This document shows positions 39,339-49,704 of a stretch of 64,000 nucleotides of DNA, in pieces. The notes under the pieces were generated by a model, which made no database searches, was not told where the DNA came from, and saw only the letters and a program-made list of their open reading frames with translations. Source of the DNA: Tetracladium setigerum (lineage: Eukaryota > Ascomycota > Leotiomycetes > Helotiales); contig PZJY01000011.1 of assembly GCA_031472005.1 (NCBI GenBank), positions 868,001-932,000 of the forward strand, in the 5' to 3' direction. Numbering within the stretch: the stretch's first letter is position 1; the number at the start of each line of letters is the position of its first letter. The position numbers and the translations under genes were made by a program.

Positions 39339-40517
39339 ATGGTCATTTCAGATCCCAAATATGATATTCCTCGCGACCTTGAAGGCACGGTACGCCCTAA
39401 TTTTCTTGCGAATAATTACTAACAAATATCTCTATATAGGTTATGGTGAAGAGTCCTTCGATCCCCAATGGCCGAACGGAGCCAAAATCGCCGTTTCCTT
39501 CATCCTAAATTATGAAGAAGGTGCTGAACGAACCATCGTCAACGGAGATGCCCACAGCGAGCCATATCTCTGGGAGAAAGGCGCCAGCGGTGGACATCGC
39601 GATGGACATAGATACGTGAATGCTGAATCTGAATACGGTAGGCCCAGTACCATTTGCAAGGCCCTTGGCTAGGCTAATAAAGAATAAATAGAATATGGAT
39701 CCAGGGTTGGCGGATGGAGACTTCTCCGCCTGTTCAAAGAATTCGGCTGGAATTTCACCACCTACGCAATTGCTCAGGCGATGGAGAAGAACCCAACGTT
39801 CGCGAAAGCTTGCGTTCGGGACGGACATGAAATCGCTGCGCATGGCTACAGGTGGCTAGACCTTTGGGAGTACACGCTTGAGGAGGACGAAGCGAATATC
39901 GTGAAGGCACTCACGACACTGGAGAAAGTCACTGGAGAGTTTCCAGTTGGATATTACTTCGGACGAGGAACGCCAAATACAAAGGCTTTGTTTCCGGAGG
40001 TGTACAAGAAGATGGGTAAGAAGTTGTTGTACTCAAGTGAGGCTTACAATGATGACGTTCCTTATTGGATTGATCTACCGGCCGAAAAGGATTTACCTGA
40101 TGAGGAGAAGGAGGGGATGTTGATCATTCCTTACTGTTATGATTGTAACGGTATGTGAAGTTCTACTTTATCCACTGATTGACAAAGCTAATTAAACTCT
40201 CTCCTTTCACAGATGGCAAATTTCACATGTCACCTGGTTTTGTGGGGTCTTCGATGTACGAGGAATACCTCAAGTCATCATTCGACATGTTATACCGCGA
40301 AGGCCAGGCTGGCTCCCCAAAGATGATGAATATTCCTATGCACTCGCGTATCCTGGGCAAAGCTGGTCGAGCCGAGGCCTTGAGGAATTTCATGAAGTAT
40401 ATTAGCGAAAAGCCAGATGTCTGGGTCACGACGAGAAAGGAAATCGCGATTCATTTTAGGGAGAAGTTCCCATACAAGCCAGGACATCTTGCTCCAGAGA
40501 AACCACTTGGTCTCTGA
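39339..40517 (+). CDS. PuuE-type polysaccharide-deacetylase-fold hydrolase
   Basis: A 335-residue protein of the CE4/NodB fold, closest in motif to PuuE (cofactor-independent allantoinase) and to bacterial cyclic imidases of the same fold. Exons 39339-39384, 39440-39637, 39692-40150 and 40213-40517. The core reads DPQWPNGAKIAVSFILNYEE, then EYGSRVGGWRLLRLF, GHEIAAHGYRW and AYNDDVPYW, all characteristic of the PuuE branch. There is no signal peptide, so a cytosolic small-molecule amidohydrolase is more likely than a wall chitin deacetylase. The first intron needs a GC donor (G|GCACGG) to give the family sequence DLEG-YGEE; with the neighbouring GT the frame does not match. The adjacent amidase could process its ring-opened product. 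Confidence 0.9.
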
Positions 40518-41091
40518 ACATATATAAACTACATTACACATCAAATCAATAACAAATTACCCAAGATTACCTTTGGAATAGAGGAGCAATCGGTTATCAC
40601 GTGACCCACCTCCTTGATATGGACGATTGCAAATTCCCATCACGATACTTAGAATCTTAGACTTCCTAACACCAGCGATACAAGAGTATTACCTGGACCT
40701 GTGCAACTTCCTCAATACTACAAGTGATCATTTAGCTACGTACCTCATTGTACCAACAACTGTTTTTGAGTCTATCCATACAAAATCTCAAGTGACAAGC
40801 AAGAACGTGAGAATCTGTTGGGCAGTGAAATACTCGAATGGAGAGGTTTTTCGTTCCTTTGAATTCTCTTGTTTTCTTCGATAGGTGACAGCCTCGAAAC
40901 TCTCATTAAATTGTTTGTAGTGTTGTCGATGCCGAAAACACAATTAATTATGTTAAAGTCACAAGTTAATGTCATGGGTTTCGGGTTCTCAGCGATCAGT
41001 TTTTCGGTTGTCGGTGTGTTTATTTTCTGTTTTTACTCTGTCCATTTTACTATCATTTTTTCTATGCCGTTAATCAATCATCCATCATGTC
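40518..41091. other. convergent intergenic region
   Basis: 3' flanks of the PuuE-like and MFS genes. No gene; a CACGTG word at 40598 lies far from any start. Confidence 0.5.
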
Positions 41092-42842
41092 TCATAACAC
41101 TACTGGTGTCTTCTTTTCTTGTTTTTCGTTCCCCAACTCCTCACGACTTGCAGCATTTAAGACTGGTTCCTGCAGCCCTTTCTCCATCTTGTCCCCCGAA
41201 TCTCCTGAAGGGGATTCATCACGATTAACGCTCTCTCCGGAAGACAAAACCTCAGTTGCCTTCTCTTCAGCTCGTTGCAAACCTCGATCTTTGATGAGGA
41301 TACACAGGATCAAACAGACGCCCATGAAAGGAACCCATGTCATAAAAGTTGTATGACAAGCCGAAGCATATGCGTCAAGAACCGAGTTCGCGTCAGCTGC
41401 ACTCAACTTGCTCAAGTCAGGAATACCGAGATTCGTCTCTCGAATTTCATCTCGTAGAGCGGTGGACAATAAATTCGTCTTTTGATTGAGGACATTCGAG
41501 AATATCGCGGATGACAATGCAAGTCCTGTAGCACCCCCTAGAGCTCTCCAAAAATTTCGTACAGAGATTACTACAGCACGATCTTCCTTGGAGAATGAGC
41601 TTGAGCTGCAATAAGCGTAGGCTGGAAAATGAGGCCCACCCCTGCTCCTTCGCATATGAGAATCAGGACCATAGCGTATGGTTTGATAGTGCGATCGAAA
41701 AGCAAGATCAAGCCACTACCAAGAGTCCACAAAGCAAATCCAGCCCAGATAACTTCTCCATATCTTTTCGTGAATGAGATGTACTGGCCTGAGATGACTG
41801 AGAAAACTGCTTGGGCTGCAACGAAAGGAATCGTAAGAGATGCGGCGTTGATTGCCGAGTATCCGCGGACGTTTTGGTAATATATCGGGAGGAAATAGAG
41901 GTTCGAATAATAGACGATTCCAAGGAAGAAATTCTGGATAAGAATCGCGCAGACCGGAGGGTTTTTGAACAGATGGAGAGGCATCATGGGCAGTATCGCG
42001 CATTTCCACTCAATCCAAACGAAAACAAGCACAGAAATCGATCCCAGCACCAGCATCGAAATAACCATGGGAGAGTCCCAAGCAAAGAATACCCCGCCGC
42101 CTGATATTGGGATGAGCAGAAGCATCAATCCGATCGAGCTAGCCAAAACACCCCAGTAATCGATGGTGTGAAGTTTTTCTCGAGTGTTTCCTGTTGTTCG
42201 ACTAGGTGGGAGGATGATCGCAACTATTCCTCCACTCAGGGCAGCGAGTGGAGCGATGGTCCAGAATATGGCACGCCATGTTGCCTTTTCTATGAATGCT
42301 GCTGCTAGAAAAGGTCCAATTGTGTTTCCAAGCCCGACGCAAGAACCTAGAATTCCCTGATATCTATGGCAATCTGTTAGAAGGGAACCGGAATTTGAAA
42401 ATGGGAGTTTGACTTACTTTCCCCTGTTCTCCAGAGTCACAATATCCGACACAATCATCATGGCCAGCGCCGTAATACCTCCATTTCCAACACCCGAAAT
42501 ACCACGAAAGACATATAGCTGCGGTCCGGTCTTTGCGAATGAACAAAGTAAGTCACCGATAGTTAGCAGCCCAACTGCCGTCAAAAACACAACTTTGCGA
42601 CCAAGAACATCGGAGAGACGTCCGTATAGGACCTGGAAGATTGTATTTGCAATCAGTGATGAAGTTCCTGCCCAAGCAATCGTCGTTGTTGCATTCAATT
42701 CTTTTCCAATGGTCGGTAACGCCAATCCAATGGCATTCTGGTCGATGAAGCAGACTAGGAGAGCGAAAGCGAGGCCGGAGAATACAAGAATCAACTTTGG
42801 CGGGGAAAGTATGTTGCTCTCAATATGTACGAGTGGCGGCAT
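41092..42842 (-). CDS. MFS transporter, DHA2 14-helix type, frame break
   Basis: A 14-helix drug:H+ antiporter-2-like major facilitator. Exon 1 is 42842-42418 and exon 2 is 42363-41092 (54-bp intron). Helix 1 has VCFIDQNAIGLALPTIG, followed by the loop GRLSDVLGRKVVF and the motif RGISGVGNGG. In exon 2 the frame ends at 41571 after AQAHSP, while the next frame continues with KEDRAVVISVRNFWRALGG, the standard continuation in this family. One missing base at 41589-41590 (CC to CCC in TCTCCAAGG) explains it and yields 565 residues. I treat the gene as intact in nature with modest certainty. Family members export toxic or metabolic products; here it could clear intermediates of the neighbouring pathway. 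It is divergent from the NCS1 permease across 1.0 kb. Confidence 0.88.
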
Positions 42843-43875
42843 TCTGTTGTTGATTGCATCGAAATCGAAATGAGTAGAAGGCCAGGAGGAATGGAAGAAG
42901 AAGAGGAACGTTTTGTTGTCGCAACATTAGAAAGAAATCAATTACCGCTTGATCTGGAGAGAGGAGAAAGATGGATTCGAAGTACAGAGGAAGACATCAT
43001 CGGTAGCAGCACTCGCGACTCCACATCGAGGAAGCGAAAGTCGGATTTCCATTTTCTTTGTTTTAATTTTCGGAGGGACGATACTTAACTGGGCAAACCG
43101 GCTGCTGGGCCATAATCACCTTGGCTGAGCAGAAGGTGGAGTATAATGGAAATCTTAGCTTGTGAAGCCATGCTTTTATCAAGATACCAAATCTCAGGTC
43201 CAGCTCCTTGGGATTGGGAATCGATAATCAATATCGATACTCAATCGATGGATTATTGGAGAGCAACAATCTACATTCGATATCGATACGGACCTTCCAT
43301 TTTAAATTGGGTCGCAGAAGATCGGCCGTGCGTGGTCGCGTTTCCGAAAGTGTTGATTTTGACTCAATTCATCCAGCGTGTGGTAGCCGTCAATCGAAAA
43401 TCGAAGTTTGCAAACCCTTTACTGTTTTCGCTTGTCCGATTTGGCAGAGAATACTCTGCGTAACTACTCTCAAATAACTGTGTGCCTTACAGCAGAGATT
43501 GTTCTTGCTTGGTCCTGAAGTCTGAAATGTATTTTCAAATGCCGGCTCTCGCTTCACAACGAGTCATTGTTCGGGTTTCCGAAATGCCAAGTCATAGGAA
43601 CAAGCGAATATCAAGATTTGTGGACATCATTCGACTTTGTCCCACCTTTGACCTAACCTTATCGCAAGAGTGAGGTTCTAATCTGGGAGTCAGCTCTATC
43701 GCTCGTTTGCAGCTATCTCAATGGATGTCTTGGAAGCATGAGGTTCATACCGACAGGATGGGATACAAAAGCAACCTCCATCGCCAACAAGGGCAATGGA
43801 GCTTTGTGTCTAGATTAACCCTACGATCTCCAGTTTTCCAGTTTCCCCGGACTCCAACATCTACATCAAGCACAG
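42843..43875. other. divergent region, MFS / NCS1
   Basis: About 1.0 kb between divergent starts. No gene. Contains several GATA words (for example CGATAA at 43222) and ATCGATA-rich palindromic sequence at 43218-43285. No firm regulatory call. Confidence 0.4.
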
Positions 43876-46021
43876 ATGGAGCGTGTCAACAGAGGTTTTC
43901 ATGAGCGAGTGGCTGCCGCCAAAGTCGGCTTCTCGTCACGACATGAGTTGTACAACTACTTGCAAACGAAGGAGGCTCCCTCAAACGAGGTGAATGCAAC
44001 TTACAATGAGGATCTTCTCCCAACTCCGTTAGGTGAGTAATTTCACTACAAATCTCATCACGATCGAGCTAGCGCTGATGTTTGAAATTCTAGAACACCG
44101 AGTCTGGTCGACTATTCATTTCATCTCCTTCTATGGAAGTACAACATTCTCGGTCCAAAATTATAACTTGGGCGCAACTCTGCTCTCTATTGGGCTGCTG
44201 TATTGGCACAGTCTGCTGGCTGCTGCCATCGGAAGTTTCATTTTGACTCTTGTTCTCGTCCTGAACAGTCGAGGCCCTCTGAGATACCATGTTGGATTTC
44301 CAGCCTTCTTGCGCACGTCTGCCGGCTTGTCTGGATCAAAGTTCTTTATATGCGTTCGTGCTCTTGTCGCTTGTTTGTACTTCGCGGTTCAAACTTACTA
44401 TGCTGGTGAGTTTTGGCGTGCTAAAACCTATGCGTGTTATTGCTGACATTTTCAGGTCGCATCACATCCGTAATGCTGTTCGCGGTGTTCGGTCACGGAT
44501 GGGAGAATATACCAAATACATTGCCAGCAAGCGCAGGAATTACTTCAAAGAATCTGCTTGCATTCATGATCTACTGGATGTTTCAGTTCCCGTTCATGTT
44601 CATCCACCCTCGACGTAAGTACACATTATTTCTGGTCCACCCAACAACGATTCTAGATCAATCAATCCTTCTGTGTTTCAAAATGCTAACTTGATTGTTA
44701 GATCAACGGTGGCTCTACGTCTTCAAATCCGTCTATACGCCAATCTGTCTTCTTGGTGTAAGTGTGATTTTCCTACATAAATGTCCGTGACACCTCGATA
44801 TTTTGGAAATTAACTCAGTATCACAGGTTCTCGGATGGGCAGTTTCCAAAAATGGAGGTCTTGGTGATCTTGAAAACATCGGAAAGAAGAAGGCACAAGG
44901 ATCTGAGCTGGTGTGGTCATTTTTGCAAGCCATTAATGCAGTTCTTGCCGTGAGTATGCTCGCTCTCCAAATGGTGGATACAATTAACTCATACTTGGAT
45001 TCTTAGGCTCTCTGCCCAATTCTCATCAATACTGCAGATGTGGCACGATATGCACGTAAGCCCCGGGATACAGTTATTCCACAATTCGGTGCAATCATGT
45101 TTTCCAAAGTTATGATGATGGTAAGTAGCACAGATTTCGTTCGTTGGGCATATGTGCTAACTCAAAACTTCTCAGTTCATAGGAATAGCAACTACGTCAG
45201 CCGCTTCGGGTCCAAAAGTCGTTGGAAAACTCTACTGGAATGTCTGGGATCTCTATACGGCCATTTTGCTTCAATATTGGTCCCCTGCTGCCAGAGCCGG
45301 TATTTTCTTCGCATCTACTGGCATGATCTGCTCAGTCCTCGCAATTAACATCGGAACAAACGCTCTGCCAGTTGGCGCTGATATCTCCGGAATCTTCCCA
45401 AGATGGGTTAACATTCGAAGAGGTCAGGTTGTTTGTGCCCTGCTTGCACCGCTCTTGGTACCATGGAAGATTATCGCGTCAGCAGCAAGTTTCTTGACTT
45501 TCTTGGGTTCCTACACTGTCATGTTAATGCCTCTTTGCGGTATTATGATCTGTGATTACTGGATTGTGCGCAAGGGAAACATCCACACACCTTCCATTTA
45601 CAACACAACTCCTGGATCGATCTACATGTACTGGAAAGGATGGAATCTACGAGCCATCGTCGCATGGGTTGCCGGTGTGGCTTTGACCATTCACGGTATT
45701 GCTGGAAACCTCTCCCCGAACTCCGTCAGTCAAGCAAGCAAGAATATTTACAAGCTGGGTTTCATTCTCAGTGGAGTCATGGGTTTCTTGACCTACTGGC
45801 TTCTTTGCACCATTTTCCCTGTTCCAACACTGCCTCAGGAACGTGAGAACGAAGTTCTTGGATTCGAAGGATTGGCTGCAAGTGAAGGGTTTTTCGAGGA
45901 TGAGAGTATTGCAACAATCACGGGACGAGTCATTGATGCAGAGGGCTCTGATAATGGAAGTGAGAGTATCAGTGAAAAGGAGGCCAAGGTCAATGCGAAG
46001 ACGGCGTCCGACTTCGTTTGA
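43876..46021 (+). CDS. NCS1 nucleobase/allantoin-type permease
   Basis: A 12-helix nucleobase:cation symporter-1 (Fur-type) plasma-membrane importer, 588 residues. Seven exons: 43876-44032, 44094-44405, 44456-44614, 44702-44757, 44827-44949, 45007-45120 and 45176-46021. The spliced length is 1767 nt with matching phases. Diagnostic stretches include PTPLEHRVWSTIHFISFYGS at the first helix, GATLLSIGL, ARYARKPRDTVIPQ in the TM8 loop region, NIGTNALPVGADISGIFPRW and ICDYWIVRKGN. Fungal members import uracil, allantoin, uridine, uric acid or thiamine precursors. The C-terminal 70 residues are acidic and Ser-rich, a common target of ubiquitin-controlled turnover. The position between the exporter and the regulator supports a role as substrate importer of the block. 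Exact substrate not readable. Confidence 0.93.
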
Positions 46022-46613
46022 TGAGTCCAATGATAATAATACGACTGGAACTCATTTGTTTAGTTTAGAAATTGAATTAATAGTAGGGAGAATGTAGCGA
46101 CTCAGAATGTAAAATGACTTGATTACCTGTATCAACCCAACAACTTGCTGAAATCAGTGAGGTTGATTCGTTTTCGTTTTGAGGTACTTGACCAAGAATC
46201 AGGCCGCATTTCAACACAACTGTCTAAATTTCCACGGCCAACTTGAGCTTATCGCCAACACATGTCAAAAGCAACAAAACTATGTTGTCATGACTCAAGA
46301 GTTAACCAACATGTTACCTAAAATAAGGCCGTTAGATTGTAGTAATCATGGCGATTTGAGGGCACACGTGACAGTATCCACCCCATTGTGAACAAAGCAT
46401 TCTGCTCCTCCCCCACTTCTCGACAACGAATTTACCACGACTTATGACAAAGAGATTCTCGCTGATCATAGATCAGAGTATCAGTTTATACATCATTAAC
46501 TTGAGACCATCACAGCATACTGTATCCAGGACATTCCACACGTTGAGATTGAAATTCAAGCGGATCGTGAATTCCCCTCGTTCTTTACCGACTCACCCCA
46601 TTACTGTGCTAAA
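46022..46613. other. intergenic upstream of regulator
   Basis: 592 bp with no gene. One CACGTG palindrome at 46365-46370 lies about 245 bp upstream of the regulator start; its role is unknown. Confidence 0.45.
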
Positions 46614-49364
46614 ATGGACTCGCCCCCCCTCCAAGGACTAAACGACACAGCAAGTCTTGCAAGCGATGCAGCCGTCGAAAGCAAAGATGTCACGGCTTCC
46701 CGGTCTGCACGAACTGCCAAACAGCAAAACAAACATGCATTCAATCAGATTTCGCCATTGACCTCCACCAAAACAGTCCGGAATATGCTGCTTTCGAGAG
46801 AATTAAGAGTCTCGAAGAGCAGTTGGCTCTAGCTTTGGCTCAAATACCATCTGCAACGGCGAAAGATGTTATTTCAGACGAATCGACGAATGGTGGTTTA
46901 GTTGATGGCACATTTACCTCACCGAAAGTTGATCGGTCTTCGAGTTTACATTCGTTTCCTAGAATTTCGTCGCCAACTACGGATAATGCTCAGAGACTTC
47001 AAAACTTCGAGTCCAGTGAAAACAATGCGAATAGTCGTCGAATAGCAGATACGGTGGGGTTTCTCTCTTTGTCAGATAGCATTGGAGGAGAACCAGCATA
47101 TGTTGGCTCTTCATCCGGCATCTCTCTCGCCACAAGTTTGGGTCAACTAGTCCAGTCTAGTAAGCCAACCTCTCCTCATTGCGATTCATAATTCAAACAA
47201 AACGAACAGAAATATCTCAGATATTTGAAAGGTCCAAGAGCTAATTGCCTTTTATATAGCTGTGTGGAGAAAAGCACTCGCTTCCACAGTTTCTGATCAA
47301 CAACCGCGACCATTGAGTATGGCTGATCTAGCTGATCATCGTTGTGGACCTCCAAATGATGAAATGGGAACGCGAATTTTGAACCAATACTTCAAAAAGA
47401 CCCACCTGCGATACCCATTTATTGATCGTAGAGATATGTATAAATTACATGCTAGGCGACATCAACCAGCAGGCTCAACCCCCCAGGAGCAGTTTGGAAT
47501 ATTTAAGCTGTATATGATATATGCTATCGGCTCGACTATGCTTCAATTGACAGGTGAGAGGCTCAGAACATAGTCCTGCTCACTTCACTTCTCCTACGTT
47601 AGTTTAAGAAGAAATATTCTGGAAGTTGTTTTTCACTTTGTTGCAACTTTCTCGTTTTGCTTGGTATATTTTTGAATACATGTCCTAAAAAGAAATTAAC
47701 GTTTCAATTTAGAGCCATATAATTACACTTCACCAGAAAGCTATTTCATCACGGCTTTGCAATATATTTCAGCAGCCAGAGAATCTCATAGCATACACAA
47801 CATTGAAGCCATGATGATGCTAGGTCTGTCGCCATTTCTATTTTCGCTGACCTACACACGAGCTGACACCAACTGCAGTTCTTTATAATCTCCGTTCTCC
47901 CTCAAACTCAGGAATATGGTACATGATCGGACTTGCCATGCGGACAGCCATCGATCTAGGTCTTCATCGGGAAGCGCACTACACCAATCTCAAACCATAC
48001 CAATGTCAACTTCGTCGTCGACTATTCTGGACCGTCTATTTTCTCGATCGCATCGTGGCGGTCTCTCTTGGAAGACCGGTCAGCATCGCAGATCAAGACA
48101 TCGACACTCAGATGCCTCTTGATCTCAACGAATCCATCTGCGACGACAATGTGATTGAACAGCTCCTGGCAAGACCACCAAGTTTGGGGCCAAGACCAAC
48201 GTCAGACTTGACGATGTGTATGGGGCTCATCAGACTGAAGCGTATCGAGTCTCAAATACAGAGTAATATTTACCGCGTCGACAGAACCATCCAAGCACTA
48301 TTCCCCGAAGTTGCCCCTTGCAGGCACAGCTGTCCGAATGGAGAAAGTCAATGCCCAGTCTGACTGTTGCTGAAGATGACTACCTCCTCCTTCAACATAA
48401 CAAAGCTATTCGCTTGCTGATTCAGCCCTTTCTCAACATCCTCGATCCCCAAGATACCCTGATCCAACAGTGCTTGATATCTTCTGGACAAATCTGTCAA
48501 GTGTTCAAGCGAATGTTCCAGAGAGATTCATATGGGCACTCTTTTATCTCCGTGCATTCAATCTTCATTGCTGGGGTTACCATCTGGTATGATAGTACTT
48601 TCTCTCTCTCCCTTTGATTCAATATATCCTTTTCATCACAATATACTAATCCGAACCTACCTAGTTACTGCCTCTGCCTCAACCCATCCCTCTGGACAAT
48701 GGGCACAGCCAACGATCTAAGCGCCTGCTCATCCGCCCTCTTCGTCATGGCCGAGCGCACCCCTAGCGTCCGCAAATATCGCGACGTCCTCGAAACCGTC
48801 ATAAGCAGCGCAATGGACTTCGTCGTCAAATCCACCACGCCGTCATCCCTGGCCCCACTGACCAGAGAGGATGCCGCCAAAACAGCAGGGAGCTTCACAC
48901 CACATGAACATCAGGCTGTTGAAAGTTTGCTGGGATTATCTTCGTTGTCGAAAGATACCGATCTTGACAGTGGGCACACAAGACCGCAGCAACAACAGCG
49001 ACATATTACCTCGAATCCAAATTTAGCAGCCCCAGATATCCAATATTCTTCGTCAAACAACACCTTCACAAATGCTCAGGATCCGTTGCAATCACGGTCA
49101 CAACCACCGCCTCCACCAACTGCAACGGAGAATATCGAGAATTGGCCAATGGAACCGCTCTTTGATTTTCAATGGCACAACGGGTCAGATCCGGAAGCTG
49201 CCTTTTCGAATGGGCAGGATAATATGATGTGGGATGGAATGGGAGACTTGCAGCTTCCGGGTGCGGGTGAGAGGGAGAATGTATGGGCTGGTGATAAGTA
49301 TGGGTTGAATATGATCAACAAATTATTGGGCATTGATTCTACGAGGGACGGTGGTGGTTCTTAG
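46614..49364 (+). CDS. Zn2Cys6 transcription factor of the block, two frame breaks
   Basis: A Gal4-type regulator. Exons 46614-47159, 47260-47553, 47713-47823, 47879-48586 and 48665-49364. The zinc cluster (CKRCSRRKQRCHG, then C-x2-C-x6-C) is in frame with exon 1's remainder but not with the only ATG at 46614; adding one C to the seven-C run at 46623-46629 joins them (cysteines at about 16-42). A second break at 48312-48318 (GCCCCTTGCAG) separates IQALFPEVAP from LQAQLSEWRKSMP; again one base is missing. With both, the protein is 786 residues with a full fungal_trans domain (LRYPFIDRRDMY, GLHREAHYT, RRRLFWTVYFLDR, GRPVSI). As deposited it would be non-functional. It follows the NCS1 gene on the same strand, as pathway regulators often do. 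Confidence 0.85.
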
Positions 49365-49704
49365 TTCTTAGAATCGTAGTGTTGGTATAATTAAGTACGT
49401 ATGGAAGTGATCACTTAAAGAGTATGAGGGACTGTATAGGTTCAGGTAATACTGCTGGTTTCCTGGTTTTGTAAAGTCTAAAGAGCTAAGTCCAAGCTTG
49501 GGGATTCTGAATCCGTATATATCTAACAGGCAGATAGAAGAATGCAAGGAATTCTTGGTTTAGCTGAGTCAAAGAAGAGGATTCTTGGTGCATCATAATA
49601 GGTCAAGCTCAAATTGGATTGGATCAAGCAGTATAGCTAAAATGATGGCTTTTATCAGCATCTAACTACAAGAGACCTCTTAATTTTCCCAGAAAATCAC
49701 CTTC
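49365..49704. other. convergent intergenic region
   Basis: 340 bp between the 3' ends of the regulator and the aminopeptidase. Nothing recognised. Confidence 0.5.

Noticed and set aside
39339..40517. Secreted chitin deacetylase
   Set aside because: Same fold, but no signal peptide or carbohydrate-binding module, and motifs match the PuuE branch rather than chitin deacetylases.
43218..43285. ATCGATA-rich palindromes as an origin or attachment site
   Set aside because: Short, imperfect and AT-biased; no second site or integrase-like gene.
40598..46370. CACGTG palindromes (40598, 46365) as a shared cluster operator
   Set aside because: Only one of the two is in a promoter; the others in the window occur in unrelated places, so no enrichment is shown.
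46623..46629. C-run as a programmed -1 ribosomal frameshift site
   Set aside because: A seven-C run formally fits a slippery heptamer, but nuclear transcription factors are not known to use it, no downstream stem was evident, and six other non-slippery sites need the same single base.
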